Below are positions 8,101-17,724 of a stretch of DNA of 50,463 bases, piece by piece; position 1 is the first letter of the stretch; each line of letters begins with the position of its first letter. The notes below the pieces were generated by a model that saw only the letters and a program-made list of their open reading frames with translations, searched no databases and was not told the DNA's origin. Location of the stretch: the NCBI GenBank assembly GCA_004793585.1, contig SRZB01000025.1:1-50463 (forward strand), given 5' to 3'. The position numbers and the translations under genes were made by a program. Origin of the DNA: Hominisplanchenecus murintestinalis (GTDB lineage: Bacteria; Bacillota; Clostridia; Lachnospirales; Lachnospiraceae).

Positions 8101-9060
8101 ATGGAAGAAGCTAAAAAGAAAACAACAATGCAAAAGCGGAACACGGAAGATATTCCCGCGCCTGTACATGCTTATAAGGATCGTATCTTTCGAATGATTT
8201 TCAAGGAAAAGAAAGAATTTCTGGAACTGTACAACGCCATGAATGGTACGGACTATTCCAATCCGGAAGATTTGGCAGTAACGACACTGGAAAATGCTAT
8301 CTATATGAATATGAAGAATGATGTCTCTTTCCTTCTTCATGACCGGCTGACTCTGTATGAACACCAGTCTACTGACAATCCAAATATGCCCCTGCGGAAT
8401 CTTTTCTATGTATCGGAAATCTACTCCGGGCTGACACATGAAAAGAACTTGTACCATTCCCGGACGGTTTTGATTCCGGAACCCCGTTTTGTAGAATTCT
8501 ATAACGGAACGAAAAAGTTACCAGAGCGCAGTGAACGCAGGCTTTCTGATTTGTACCAGCGCCCCACAGGGCATCCCGCCCTTGAGCTGAAAATTCTGGT
8601 GCTGAACATCAATCCCGGCTGCAATACAGAACTCATGGAACAATGCCATGCGTTAAAAGAATATATGCTTTTTGTAAAGAAAATCCGGGAATACAGAAAA
8701 CAGATGCCACTGGTACAGGCGATGGAGCAAACAGTTACCGAATGTATCTCTGAAGGAATACTTGCCGGCTTCCTGAAAAAGAACCGGGCGGAGGTGATAA
8801 AAGTGGGAATTTATGAATATAATGAAGAACTGCACATCCAGCAGGAGCGGAGCGACGCGAAAGAAGAAGGCCGGGAAGAGGGCATCTGGCTCTTTTCTCT
8901 CCGTCTTATCCGCAAAAAAATGGAAAAAGGACTTTCACCTGAACAGACCGCCGATATACTGGAAATGAATCCGGAAACCGTACAGAATTTTTACACCTTG
9001 TTAGAAGAAAATCCCGGCATGGATGAAAGTGAGCTTTATGAAAAACATATGGATTTATAA
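8101..9060 (+). CDS. Rpn-family PD-(D/E)XK nuclease / putative transposase
   Basis: 319 residues with an excellent ribosome site (AAAGGAGGACACTA). The N-terminal AYKDRIFRMIFKEKKEFLELYN is the family start. The acid NDVSF and the EHQSTDNPNMPLR strand fit the PD-(D/E)XK core of the Rpn (recombination-promoting nuclease) family. The C-terminal third is helical and charged (DAKEEGREEGIWLF), then an HTH-like MEKGLSPEQTADILEMNPETVQNF, as seen in many Lachnospiraceae copies. These proteins cut DNA and promote RecA-independent recombination; recent work on the family also links them to phage defence. Complete length for the family. Confidence 0.8.
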   Translation: MEEAKKKTTMQKRNTEDIPAPVHAYKDRIFRMIFKEKKEFLELYNAMNGTDYSNPEDLAVTTLENAIYMNMKNDVSFLLHDRLTLYEHQSTDNPNMPLRNLFYVSEIYSGLTHEKNLYHSRTVLIPEPRFVEFYNGTKKLPERSERRLSDLYQRPTGHPALELKILVLNINPGCNTELMEQCHALKEYMLFVKKIREYRKQMPLVQAMEQTVTECISEGILAGFLKKNRAEVIKVGIYEYNEELHIQQERSDAKEEGREEGIWLFSLRLIRKKMEKGLSPEQTADILEMNPETVQNFYTLLEENPGMDESELYEKHMDL

Positions 9061-9114
9061 GGTTTCCGTAAGTGTCCTAAAATGAATCCCTCTATGCTAT
9101 TGGCATAGAGCATA

Positions 9115-9183
9115 GCAAAAGCATTTGATGTAACAATTGAAGATTTATTCGGCTTTAGGGCGACAGAAGAATTATCGAGATGA
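9115..9183 (+). pseudogene. Tail of an XRE-type regulator
   Basis: The 22 codons AKAFDVTIEDLFGFRATEEL.. match the end of the HTH_3 domain and the short tail of small XRE repressors (pattern ALDVTIEELF). No upstream part is present. An 8-bp perfect inverted repeat (CTCTATGC/GCATAGAG, 9090-9110) precedes it. Confidence 0.5.
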
Positions 9184-9206
9184 TAAATGATTCTAATACA
9201 AAATAT

Positions 9207-9235
9207 TTTACATCTCAGAAAAAAGATACTATAAT
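9207..9235 (+). promoter_or_regulatory. Sigma-A promoter of the DUF6440 gene
   Basis: TTTACA (9207-9212) and TATAAT (9230-9235) with a 17-base spacer, 30 bases before the start codon. Confidence 0.75.
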
Positions 9236-9265
9236 GGAAACATCATTTGAAAGGAGAAAACGAAT

Positions 9266-9460
9266 ATGGCAAAAGAAAGATTTATTGAAACCTATTCACA
9301 GGGCATATCCAACGTCCGCAAGATTATTGTCGATACAGAAACAGGAGTAAATTATTTGCTGCTTTCGTCCAATATGACAAGCGGGTGCGGTGTGGCTGTT
9401 CTAGTTGATAAGGACGGAAAACCCATTATTACATCTGTTGATGGTAAAGATTCTATATAA
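9266..9460 (+). CDS. DUF6440 family protein
   Basis: 64 residues with a GGAG ribosome site. The core IIVDTETGVNYLLL and VLVDKDGKPII fits the DUF6440 pattern (D-T-E-T-G-V-N-Y, then L-x-D-K-D-G-K-P). These proteins are small, monocistronic and widespread in Firmicutes; no function is known. It has its own promoter and ends at a strong terminator. Confidence 0.75.
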   Translation: MAKERFIETYSQGISNVRKIIVDTETGVNYLLLSSNMTSGCGVAVLVDKDGKPIITSVDGKDSI

Positions 9461-9470
9461 AAATATAAAC

Positions 9471-9506
9471 AAATCCCCGGGGCAGCCGCCCTGGGGATTT
9501 TGTTTA
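9471..9506. terminator. Bidirectional terminator between DUF6440 and the Mrp-like operon
   Basis: AAATCCCCGGGG pairs with CCCTGGGGATTT (9471-9500) and has T-runs in both directions. It serves the DUF6440 gene and the convergent antiporter operon. Confidence 0.8.
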
Positions 9507-11573
9507 CCACAAAATAATATAAATCAGCGTAAGGCTCAGCCCAATGCAAAACAACAGCAGTCCAAAAGACAAACTCCTCTCAATAATCCGGTTCGATTCC
9601 ATGAATTCTTCATATTTCATAGCCAGCACATGGACATAGTCTTTATCTCCGCTGCCGTCCCGATGATGGATACGGTTGCCCAAGCGGCGCCAAAAGTTCA
9701 TCACGCGCCCCGCTATAAGCGTCAGTCCGTTCCCCTCCGGCAGCTCATGCGGCAGAGGGCTGTCCCGGTAGAAGGTCTTTCGGAGAAGAACTGCGAGCGT
9801 ATCCAAAAAACTGTCAAACACCCTGCAGATTAGCCTGCTCACAAAAGGCAGGAAGCCAAGCAGTAACGGACGGTAAATCAAATTTTCCATATCCATCCAC
9901 GCAGGCCACGCGTTAATATATTCCCGTTCTCCTGCTCTGTCTTTTCTCATAAGGAGTTTCCGAATCACAAAAACATACACGACAACCCCGATGCTAATAG
10001 AAATCAATGCCCCGGACAAGTTTGTCAAGCTGAAATAAGAAACGGTGTGTCCGCTTTCCTCCAGATGCATCAATCCCTGCCCAAGCTCTGCCGCCTTGTC
10101 CATAATTGTGTGGGGAAACAGCCCCCATACCAGCAGAACCAAAGTGCTTCCTCCCAACGCAAAGATGCTTTCCGCACTCATATAAGCCTTTATACCGTCA
10201 AACTTCTTCTGAACCTTTTTATCTGCATTTTCCTCCATGAAAATAGCAACGAACAGTTTTGTCATATAAGCCACGGTCAGACCGCCGCTGAATAGGAAAA
10301 TATATTCCACAGCCCGCATCAGGCTGCCGCCGCCAAACTCCACGATGCTCTCATGAAGCAGCGTCTTGCTGATATACCCGCCAAACAGCGGGATACCCGC
10401 TATCGCCAGCGCACCTATCAGAAAAATTCCTTTCAAGAGAGGCTTCTTCTTTCCAAACCCGCGGATTTCATTCAAATCCAGTGCATGGGCATTCATGAAA
10501 ATCACTCCTGCCGCGAGAAAGAGCACAAGCTTAATCAACGAATGGTTCACCATATGGAGCAGTGTTCCATGTACCGCCAGGGCATTTTCCTCCCCCAGCA
10601 GCCCCTGCATACCGACGCCCACCAGGATAAATCCTATCTGAGACATCGAAGAACATGCCAGTGTACGTTTCAGATCCACAGAAAATACTGCCAAAAGCGC
10701 ACCGCCAAACATCGTCAATACTCCCACCGTCAGAATCAACGCGCCCCATGCGGCATCATGAAGGAACAGATTACTGCTGATAACCAGGATTCCGAAAATA
10801 CCCGTCTTTGTCAGGATACCCGACAGGAGTGCAGAAGCCGGAGCCGGAGCCACCGGATGCGCCTTCGGAAGCCAGATATGCAGGGGAAATGCACCCGCTT
10901 TAGCTCCGAATCCCACCAGCGCACATATTCCCGCTGTATAGAGCAGACGTCTATCCGCACAAGCTGCTGCTGCGGGAAGCAGTTCCGAAATCGTAAGCGT
11001 TCCCAGCGCATGGTACAGAAGAAACAATCCCATCAGCATTACCAGACCGCCGATAACAGCTACCGCAAGATAAGTTTCCGCCGCGCGCAGAGCCGGCCCG
11101 TTTTCCTCCTGTGCCACCCAGACATAAGAGGTAAAGGACATGATTTCAAAGAAAATAAAAGTCGTATACAAATCTGCCGAAAGGAATACCCCTATGGTCG
11201 CCCCCAGCGTCAAAAGCAGGAACAGATAAAAGCGGTTCCTGTTTTCATGATGTGAAAAGTATTCCCTGGAAAGAACTGTCGCCATCATCCACATAAAAGC
11301 CGCCACTGTTACATAAACCGCCCGAAACCCGTCCAGCGTAAAATGAAGCCCCAATCCGCAGATGCCCGAAGCATCAAAACTTTCCGGAACCCATGAGCTC
11401 CCCGGCGCACCGGAGCCTGACAACAGAAACAGTGCAAGAACAAACTCCGACACTGCTACAAAGTCCGCCAGGTAATCGCGGAATCTCTCATTCTTCGTAC
11501 CAGCCGCATAACAGAGCAGGCCGCCAACAAATGGCCAGAATACAAGGACTGCCAGCGCAATATTTACATTCAT
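9504..11573 (-). CDS. NuoL/HyfB-like antiporter subunit (last gene of the operon)
   Basis: 689 residues with about 16 membrane helices. It has the Proton_antipo_M core: the TM5 glutamate in FIFFEIMSFT (Glu143), the TM7 lysine in GFGAKAGAFPLHIWLPKAHP (Lys225), and a later lysine in GGYISKTLL. The C-terminal 190 residues add helices and a long basic cytosolic segment, as in NuoL or HyfB types. In Mrp and Mbh complexes such a subunit moves H+ or Na+. It is the fourth and largest antiporter-like subunit of the operon, starting 16 bases after the preceding gene behind GGAGGG. Confidence 0.85.
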   Translation of the reverse strand: MNVNIALAVLVFWPFVGGLLCYAAGTKNERFRDYLADFVAVSEFVLALFLLSGSGAPGSSWVPESFDASGICGLGLHFTLDGFRAVYVTVAAFMWMMATVLSREYFSHHENRNRFYLFLLLTLGATIGVFLSADLYTTFIFFEIMSFTSYVWVAQEENGPALRAAETYLAVAVIGGLVMLMGLFLLYHALGTLTISELLPAAAACADRRLLYTAGICALVGFGAKAGAFPLHIWLPKAHPVAPAPASALLSGILTKTGIFGILVISSNLFLHDAAWGALILTVGVLTMFGGALLAVFSVDLKRTLACSSMSQIGFILVGVGMQGLLGEENALAVHGTLLHMVNHSLIKLVLFLAAGVIFMNAHALDLNEIRGFGKKKPLLKGIFLIGALAIAGIPLFGGYISKTLLHESIVEFGGGSLMRAVEYIFLFSGGLTVAYMTKLFVAIFMEENADKKVQKKFDGIKAYMSAESIFALGGSTLVLLVWGLFPHTIMDKAAELGQGLMHLEESGHTVSYFSLTNLSGALISISIGVVVYVFVIRKLLMRKDRAGEREYINAWPAWMDMENLIYRPLLLGFLPFVSRLICRVFDSFLDTLAVLLRKTFYRDSPLPHELPEGNGLTLIAGRVMNFWRRLGNRIHHRDGSGDKDYVHVLAMKYEEFMESNRIIERSLSFGLLLFCIGLSLTLIYIILW

Positions 11574-11589
11574 CTTCTCGTCCCTCCTT

Positions 11590-13065
11590 CTACTGCATCA
11601 CTGCCGCAACCGACTCCAACGCCTGAATCACAGGCTGCGGGTGCAGGCCAAATACGAGCATCGCCACTGCAAAGATTACCAGCGGCAGTATCATCATCCA
11701 GTTCGGGTCCTCTACCTCCCGAATCGTATCATAATCAAAATCTTTCCCCGGAAAGAATGCGCGTACACAGATCGTCATCATATACATAGCCGTGAGCAAA
11801 GCGGAAACGAGAAGCGCCGCCACGCCCACATACGCCAGCGTATTCTGGCTCTCCACCGCCGCCTTCGCCAGATTCCATTTACTGATGAACCCGCAAAGCC
11901 CAGGCACGCCCATAAGCGCAAAACCGGAAATAGCAAAGATGATAAATACCTTCGGCATCTTCCTTCCAAAACCATCCAGCTCATGCACATAATTCTTTCC
12001 CGTCTTATAGATTACCGAACCCGCACAGAAGAACGAGCATATTTTCATCACTGCATGAAATACCATATGGCACAGCGCCCCCACCAGGCCAAGCGGAGTC
12101 ATCAGCACTACGCCAAACAGGATATACGACAGATTGCTGACCGTAGACCAGGCAAGCCGCCGTTTGATATGCGTCTCTTTCAGGGCGCGGCTGCAGCCGT
12201 ACACAATCGTGAAAATCACAAGCGCCATTACCACATACTGCGCCCAGCTCCCTTTTAAGATATCCGTACCAAAACTATAATATGTCACGCGCATAATGGT
12301 AAATGCACCCGCCTTAACCACCGCCACCGCATGGAGCAAGGCTGTTACCGGAGTCGGCGCCGCTCCTGCTTTCGGAAGCCAGGCCGAAAACGGCCACATA
12401 GCTGTCTTTACTGAAAATCCGCAGAAACATAATACATAGATAAACAACAGCAGATTCGTCTTATTCCCTACTGCCGCCATATCCAGCACACCGCCCGGAA
12501 CAAAAACAGAAGTCGTTCCGTAAGTAAGGATAAAAATCATCCCGATAAACGCGAACGCCGCGCCGCCCAGAGAGTAGTACAGATATGTACGGCTTGCCAA
12601 AATCGCCTCCCTTGACAGGGTATGCATAATCAACGGCAGCGTCACCAGCGTAAGCATCTCGTAGAAACAGTACATCGTCACGATATCCTCCGCCAGCGCA
12701 ATCCCAAGGGTCACTCCGTAGGTAATCACATAAAACATGAAGAAAAACTTCTCGTGTCCTTCATGCTTCATATATTCAAAGGAATACAGGGTAGCCAAGG
12801 GCCAGAGCGCCGCCAGAATCGCTGTAAATACCGTCCCCAGGCCGTCCAGCCGGAAACTGAGGCTCAAGTCTCCCGTAAAACGGAACAGTACCACCGGTTC
12901 ATCCGGCTGATTCAGCAGCATCGCGAGCACCAGCGCTGAGTTCAGCAGCACGACACTTTCGATGTACACCATCATCTGTGTCCTGGTCTTAAAAGGAATC
13001 AGAGAAACCAGCGCGCCAGCCAGCATAGGCAGCAGCACAACAATCACCATAATATTTGCATTCAT
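11590..13065 (-). CDS. NuoM/MrpD-like antiporter subunit
   Basis: 491 residues, about 14 membrane helices. The conserved TM5 glutamate lies in YCFYEMLTL (Glu136) and the TM7 lysine in GFSVKTAMWPFSAWLP (Lys220); FISKWNLA carries the TM12 lysine. The variant KTAMWPFSAWLPKAGAAP, with Ser in place of the usual His, separates it from its sister at 13079. It starts behind GAGGAGAG, 13 bases after the previous stop, and is translated as part of the operon. Confidence 0.85.
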   Translation of the reverse strand: MNANIMVIVVLLPMLAGALVSLIPFKTRTQMMVYIESVVLLNSALVLAMLLNQPDEPVVLFRFTGDLSLSFRLDGLGTVFTAILAALWPLATLYSFEYMKHEGHEKFFFMFYVITYGVTLGIALAEDIVTMYCFYEMLTLVTLPLIMHTLSREAILASRTYLYYSLGGAAFAFIGMIFILTYGTTSVFVPGGVLDMAAVGNKTNLLLFIYVLCFCGFSVKTAMWPFSAWLPKAGAAPTPVTALLHAVAVVKAGAFTIMRVTYYSFGTDILKGSWAQYVVMALVIFTIVYGCSRALKETHIKRRLAWSTVSNLSYILFGVVLMTPLGLVGALCHMVFHAVMKICSFFCAGSVIYKTGKNYVHELDGFGRKMPKVFIIFAISGFALMGVPGLCGFISKWNLAKAAVESQNTLAYVGVAALLVSALLTAMYMMTICVRAFFPGKDFDYDTIREVEDPNWMMILPLVIFAVAMLVFGLHPQPVIQALESVAAVMQ

Positions 13066-13078
13066 TTTCTCTCCTCCT

Positions 13079-14578
13079 CTACATCAATGCTTCTGCAATC
13101 CGGCTGACGTACTGAATCAGCGGATTCGGGAAAACACCCAGCAAAACCGCAGCAGCCGCAAGCACTGCCAGCGGAAGCAGCATCCCGGGCTTCGCCTCCT
13201 GCTTCTCCGCCGAGACGGCTTCCCCATGTCCCGGAAAGAAGCCCTTCATGGTAACGGGAAGCAAATACCCCGCTGTCAAAAGCGCGCTGATTAACAGCAC
13301 CACGGGGCCCAGCCATCCGAAAATCCCCACGCCTGCTTTTAGCGCCCCTTGCGCCAAATACCATTTGCTGATAAACCCGCTCGCCGGAGGAATCCCTATC
13401 AGCGCCAGGGAAGCGAACGTATAGCACCAGAGCGTCCCGGGCATCCTCTTTCCAATCCCCTCCAGCTCTTCCACCCGGCTTTTCCCGCACTGGAAAATGA
13501 AAATTCCGGCAGTCAGAAACAAGGCGCACTTGATAAACGCATGAAATACTGTATGAAGCAGCGCCCCCGTCACAGCGACAGGCGTAAGCAGCGACAAACC
13601 AAATAAAATGTACGAAATCTGGCTGACCGTAGAATAAGCCAGCCGTTTCTTAAATACCGGTTCCCGAAACGCAAGCAGCGAGCCCATAAAGACTGTCAGC
13701 AGCGTCAACGCCATCCACACTGCCTGCACCCAGGTTCCCCTCAGGAAATCTGCGCCTACGGTATAGTAAACCACGCGGATTACCGCCAGTACGCCAGCCT
13801 TTACGATAATACCGGAAAGCACTGCCGATGCCGGAGAGGGCGCTACCGGATGCGCCGCCGGAAGCCATGCGTGGAGCGGGAACATGCCCGCTTTCGCGCC
13901 AAAGCCAATCAGCATCGCAAATACCGCAGCCAACAGGATTCCCTCATTTCCCGCCGCAAGCACAGAGTCCAGGGAACCTCCCGCCACAAAGCTCAGCGTG
14001 CCGCAATATTTATATAGGAAGAAAATTCCAAATAACCCTAAATATGCGCCGCACATAGAATAAAACAAATATTTCAGAGCCGCCATAATCGACGCTTTCG
14101 AGCCGTTGTGCAGTACCATCGGCATAGAAGTCAAAGTCATCAGCTCATAGAATAAGTACAGAGTCACCAAATTTCCCGCAAAATCCAATGCTATCAATAC
14201 CCCATATACCAGAAGATAGACGCCGAAAAACCTCTTCTCGTTTCCCTCATGCTCCATATAAACAAAAGAATAAACTGCCACGAGAACCCATACGATACTC
14301 ATAAAAGAGGCAAACACACTGCCCAGCGCATCAACCTGGAAAAAAACAGGAATATCCTCCATCAAATAAAACAGCGTCACACTCCCTGTTCCGCGCCACG
14401 CAATCCAAAGCGCAGCAGCGGCAGAAACCGCGAGCACTGCACCTGAAAACAGATGCACGCTTTTCCGTTTCTTTTCATCCGTCTGTCCGTATTTTATATG
14501 TTCATAAAAAGAAGACGCCAGCAATACAATTCCTGCAAGCGACGGCAGAAATATCGGTAATAAAATCAGCCAATCCAT
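13079..14578 (-). CDS. NuoM/MrpD-like antiporter subunit
   Basis: 499 residues, about 14 membrane helices. Key residues are present: YLFYELMTL (Glu145), GFGAKAGMFPLHAWLPAAHP (Lys229) and FISKWYLA. It resembles its neighbour at 11590 enough (MTLTSMPMVLH and LTLVTLPLIMH; FISKW in both) to suggest tandem duplication followed by divergence. The ribosome site is AGGAGG, 8 bases before the ATG. Confidence 0.85.
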   Translation of the reverse strand: MDWLILLPIFLPSLAGIVLLASSFYEHIKYGQTDEKKRKSVHLFSGAVLAVSAAAALWIAWRGTGSVTLFYLMEDIPVFFQVDALGSVFASFMSIVWVLVAVYSFVYMEHEGNEKRFFGVYLLVYGVLIALDFAGNLVTLYLFYELMTLTSMPMVLHNGSKASIMAALKYLFYSMCGAYLGLFGIFFLYKYCGTLSFVAGGSLDSVLAAGNEGILLAAVFAMLIGFGAKAGMFPLHAWLPAAHPVAPSPASAVLSGIIVKAGVLAVIRVVYYTVGADFLRGTWVQAVWMALTLLTVFMGSLLAFREPVFKKRLAYSTVSQISYILFGLSLLTPVAVTGALLHTVFHAFIKCALFLTAGIFIFQCGKSRVEELEGIGKRMPGTLWCYTFASLALIGIPPASGFISKWYLAQGALKAGVGIFGWLGPVVLLISALLTAGYLLPVTMKGFFPGHGEAVSAEKQEAKPGMLLPLAVLAAAAVLLGVFPNPLIQYVSRIAEALM

Positions 14579-14590
14579 GATATTTTCCTC

Positions 14591-16105
14591 CTATGCAAAC
14601 ATATTTAATCCATTTTCAATAAGGCGGATAATCGGTTCAGACGACAACCCTAAAAACAGGTTCAATACGATAAAGCAAATCAGGGCGAAAGACTTCGCCG
14701 GCTCTTCTGTCATTTTCACCTGCTTAAACTCCTTCTTCTCCAGGACTGCCTTTTTTTCAGGTGTGTACAGCCGAATCACGGTTTTCATAAAATACACTGC
14801 ATTCAGCACGGTACTAATCGCCAGGGCAATCAGCGTTGGCAGCATTTTTGCCGTATTTTCCACGCCCACGCCCGCCTGGGCAAACAAAAGCTTCGAAATA
14901 AACCCGGAGAATACCGGAATACCTACCATAGACAGAGAGCCTACCGTAAATGCAATGCCCGAAAGCTTATTCCGGTAACCCGCGCCTGTCAAATCAAAGA
15001 AATCCGTGCTGTCTCCTGATACCTCCGTAATCCCGGAAGCCGCTACGAACAGCAGCGCTTTTGTAGCCGCGTGGGATACGATGTGATAGATGCTCGCCAC
15101 GATACCCGCCGTAGTCCCAAGCCCAAAGCCCATATAGATATAACCAATCTGCGCAATCGAAGAGTAAGAAATCATCCTGCGGATATTACTCTCCTTAATC
15201 GCGCTGACAGAGCCCATAATCATTCCTACGATACCAAATACAAACAGCACATTGATTACCTTGCTGTCCCGCACAATGTCAAATCCTATGACACGGTAGA
15301 AAATCTTTACCAAAAGGAAAATATATCCTTTCGAAACCAGGGACGACAGGATAGACGCAGAAGAAAGCGTGGAGTATCCATAAGCATCCGGCAGCCAGCT
15401 ATGAAACGGGTACAGCGCACTTTTAATAGCAATCCCGACGGACATCAGCCCCACGGCAACCAGCAGAGGAATATGATAACTCCCGTTTGCGTGAATAAGG
15501 GCTACCTGCTCCCGGATATTACTCATCAGCAAATGTCCCGTCAAATCATACAAAAAGCAGATTCCCAGCAGAAGCAGACCGGAGCCGAGCAGGCTCATAA
15601 TCATATAACGCGTCGCCGCCACCAGAGTCCGTCCATTTTGCCGTATCATAATCAGCCCGCATGCAGAAATCGTATTGATTTCTACAAATACATAAGCCGT
15701 AAACAAATCGTTCGTATAAATCAGCGCCAGCAGAGAGCTCAGCAGCAGGTTTACCATAATATAGTAAAGATTCTGCTTGGTGTCCTCAATCTCCTCCTCA
15801 CGCTCCCGGATTCCTCCCAGCATACAGAGCAGCATAATCACACAGAAAAATACTGCCATAACCGCTTCCAGCACGCCTACCCGTATTTCATTTCCCCAGG
15901 GCGCCGGAAAATGCCCCATTGTATAGACATATTCCTGCCCAGTCCCCAGCACAAATCCCAGCACTGCCGCCGACATGCCGCCGATGATGACGATCACCGC
16001 CGCATTCACCCATTTCGCCTTTCTGCCGCTCAGTATTGAACACAGAGGCCCGGAAAACAGGGAGAGGATAATTGACATAAACGGAAAATTCTGTACAAAT
16101 GCCAT
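14591..16105 (-). CDS. NuoN/MrpD-like antiporter subunit
   Basis: 504 residues, about 14 membrane helices. TM5 glutamate in VFVEINTIS (Glu142), TM7 lysine in IAIKSALYPFHSWLPDAYGY (Lys228) and FISKLLF in the later helices. The SWLPDAY form is typical of MrpD and MbhH and differs from the three downstream subunits, so this is probably the true MrpD counterpart. Its ATG overlaps the stop of the MrpC-like gene by one base (TAATG). Confidence 0.85.
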   Translation of the reverse strand: MAFVQNFPFMSIILSLFSGPLCSILSGRKAKWVNAAVIVIIGGMSAAVLGFVLGTGQEYVYTMGHFPAPWGNEIRVGVLEAVMAVFFCVIMLLCMLGGIREREEEIEDTKQNLYYIMVNLLLSSLLALIYTNDLFTAYVFVEINTISACGLIMIRQNGRTLVAATRYMIMSLLGSGLLLLGICFLYDLTGHLLMSNIREQVALIHANGSYHIPLLVAVGLMSVGIAIKSALYPFHSWLPDAYGYSTLSSASILSSLVSKGYIFLLVKIFYRVIGFDIVRDSKVINVLFVFGIVGMIMGSVSAIKESNIRRMISYSSIAQIGYIYMGFGLGTTAGIVASIYHIVSHAATKALLFVAASGITEVSGDSTDFFDLTGAGYRNKLSGIAFTVGSLSMVGIPVFSGFISKLLFAQAGVGVENTAKMLPTLIALAISTVLNAVYFMKTVIRLYTPEKKAVLEKKEFKQVKMTEEPAKSFALICFIVLNLFLGLSSEPIIRLIENGLNMFA

Positions 16106-16482
16106 TACAGCCCCTCCTTCCTGAGCCTTGTAGAAATTTCATCCAAATCCAGCGTATGATATCTGCGGTACAGACGGATGGTCAGAGACAGCATCAGCGC
16201 CGTTACTGAAACAGACACTACGATACCTGTCAGCACCAGTCCGCTCGGAATCGGGTTTATGTAGGCTTCCACACTCTGTACGCCGTCCGTGACAATCGGG
16301 GCTTTCCGCCCGCCGATAAATCCTTTCAGCGCCAGGAACAAATACATTGCCGTGTCCATGATGTTTAGTCCGATAATCTTCTTAATCAGATTCTTCTGCA
16401 GAAGCAGGTTGGAAAATCCGATTCCGAAAAGAATCATCGCCACTGCTTCCCCGTAGTTATTGAAAAGATTTCCCAAGTTCAT
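16105..16482 (-). CDS. MrpC/NuoK-like subunit
   Basis: 125 residues from the ATG at 16482, chosen because AAAGGAG lies 10 bases upstream; a longer frame starts inside the preceding gene. Three membrane helices with the NuoK/MrpC pattern (MILFGIGFSNLLLQKNLIKKIIGLNIMD..., then NPIPSGLVLTGIVVSVSVTA). In Mrp complexes MrpC is part of the membrane arm that links the antiporter subunits. It starts one base after the MrpB-like stop. Confidence 0.85.
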   Translation of the reverse strand: MNLGNLFNNYGEAVAMILFGIGFSNLLLQKNLIKKIIGLNIMDTAMYLFLALKGFIGGRKAPIVTDGVQSVEAYINPIPSGLVLTGIVVSVSVTALMLSLTIRLYRRYHTLDLDEISTRLRKEGL

Positions 16483-16483
16483 A

Positions 16484-17458
16484 TCAGTACGCTCCTTTCC
16501 TGAACATGACATAAAACGTGTACATCGTCCCGGCAACCACCAGTCCTACGCAGATGTTCAGAATCAAAATCAGGCCGCTGCTTAAGATCGCTCCCGGTGT
16601 TCCCAGCGGAATCATACTCTCAATATGGTTCGCACCTGTATAGAACGAATAGCTCTTTGCCAGCGCATAACATGCCAGCGCACAAAAACTCAGCCGTTTA
16701 TACGTCTTTTCATGAAAGAACCTCTCCGTCTTCGCAAACCCAAATGCATTTACATACAAAATCAGACCCGCTCCAATCACTGCGCCCCCTGAGAATCCGC
16801 CTCCGGGCCCCAGATGCCCTCCGAGAATTACATAAATGCCGAAAATCACAATCGGCGGCACCAGAATCCTCGCTACTGTCTGGAGAATCACGTCATTTTT
16901 GGGTTCGTAAATACGGTCTTCCTCTGCTTCATAGCCTATACCGTGGCTTCCTTTTTTGCTCTTATCCAAACGCAGCAAAATCAGCACGGTACAAGTGGCA
17001 ATGAACAACACATGAGACTCGCCCAGCGTATCAAACGCACGGTAATCCAGAATCATGCCAGTAACAATATTTACAGCCCCCGTCTCCTGCAGGCCGTTTT
17101 CAATATAGCGCGCCGCCACTTCATTATTCACCGGATTCCCAGGATTTCCAAAAGTCGGAAGCCCCGACACTGCAGCCAGAAGCATGACCACCAGGCAGAT
17201 ACAGAACAGAACGCTGGCTACCCGGTAAAACTTACGGAAAACCCGCACCTCCGTGTTGCCTGCAGTATCATAGATGCGCTCCCGCAGCTTCTTCCTGTCT
17301 TCCGCCCGCCGTTCCAGGGTTTCCTTATCCTCAGAAAATACCTTCTGGGGCTTCATTTCCACGGTATTCAAAAAGGGATCCCTCGTCCCGTCAAACCACT
17401 GCTTCATCCGATAGGAGCGGGTCTTTTCATATTTTTCCTGAGATACTTTCTTACTCAT
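16484..17458 (-). CDS. MbhE/MrpB-like fusion subunit
   Basis: 324 residues. A basic cytosolic N-terminus (1-75) is followed by an MbhE-like region (about 78-165; MLDYRAFDTLGES... motif, two helices), then an MnhB domain (about 190-320) with ILGGHLGPGGGFSGGAVIGA, the classic MrpB signature. In Pyrococcus Mbh these are separate subunits (E and F), and in MrpA the first is the C-terminal part of the subunit. The gene overlaps the DUF4040 gene by 8 bases. Confidence 0.8.
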   Translation of the reverse strand: MSKKVSQEKYEKTRSYRMKQWFDGTRDPFLNTVEMKPQKVFSEDKETLERRAEDRKKLRERIYDTAGNTEVRVFRKFYRVASVLFCICLVVMLLAAVSGLPTFGNPGNPVNNEVAARYIENGLQETGAVNIVTGMILDYRAFDTLGESHVLFIATCTVLILLRLDKSKKGSHGIGYEAEEDRIYEPKNDVILQTVARILVPPIVIFGIYVILGGHLGPGGGFSGGAVIGAGLILYVNAFGFAKTERFFHEKTYKRLSFCALACYALAKSYSFYTGANHIESMIPLGTPGAILSSGLILILNICVGLVVAGTMYTFYVMFRKGAY

Positions 17459-17723
17459 CCTTCTTCTCCCCCTCTTTCTCCTCTGCTTTCATAATCGCAT
17501 GGATTTTTTTCAGTGTGACAAAGAAGAGTACGCTCGTCACGCCCGCGCCTACTGCCGCCTCCGTAATCGCCAAATCCGGGGATTCCAGCAGAATCCAGAT
17601 AATCGACATCACCAGACTGTAAGACATATACACCAGAATCGAATTCAGGAGGTTTTTCGACAGGCTCACCGATATGGCGCACACCAGCAGAAATCCCAGC
17701 AAAATGTACATAAAAAACTGCAT
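17451..17723 (-). CDS. MbhD-like DUF4040 subunit
   Basis: 90 residues. Two candidate starts lie behind AAGGGAGG; the ATG at 17723 has the better spacing (9 bases) and lies one base after the MrpG stop. The motif ESPDLAITEAAVGAG with three helices identifies the MbhD/DUF4040 family, which corresponds to TM17-18 of MrpA. The glutamate in TEAAVG is a conserved ion-path residue. The long MrpA subunit is thus present as separate pieces (this gene, the next one and the NuoL-like subunit). Confidence 0.8.
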   Translation of the reverse strand: MQFFMYILLGFLLVCAISVSLSKNLLNSILVYMSYSLVMSIIWILLESPDLAITEAAVGAGVTSVLFFVTLKKIHAIMKAEEKEGEKKDE

Positions 17724-17724
17724 A

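Noticed and set aside
10353..11255. A 300-codon + strand frame inside the antiporter operon
   Set aside because: It lies opposite the NuoL-like gene, has no ribosome site and a composition (Arg, Gln, His-rich) typical of the shadow of a membrane-protein gene.
15071..16039. A 322-codon + strand frame opposite the NuoN-like gene
   Set aside because: Shadow frame rich in His, Gln and Arg; no ribosome site or domain.
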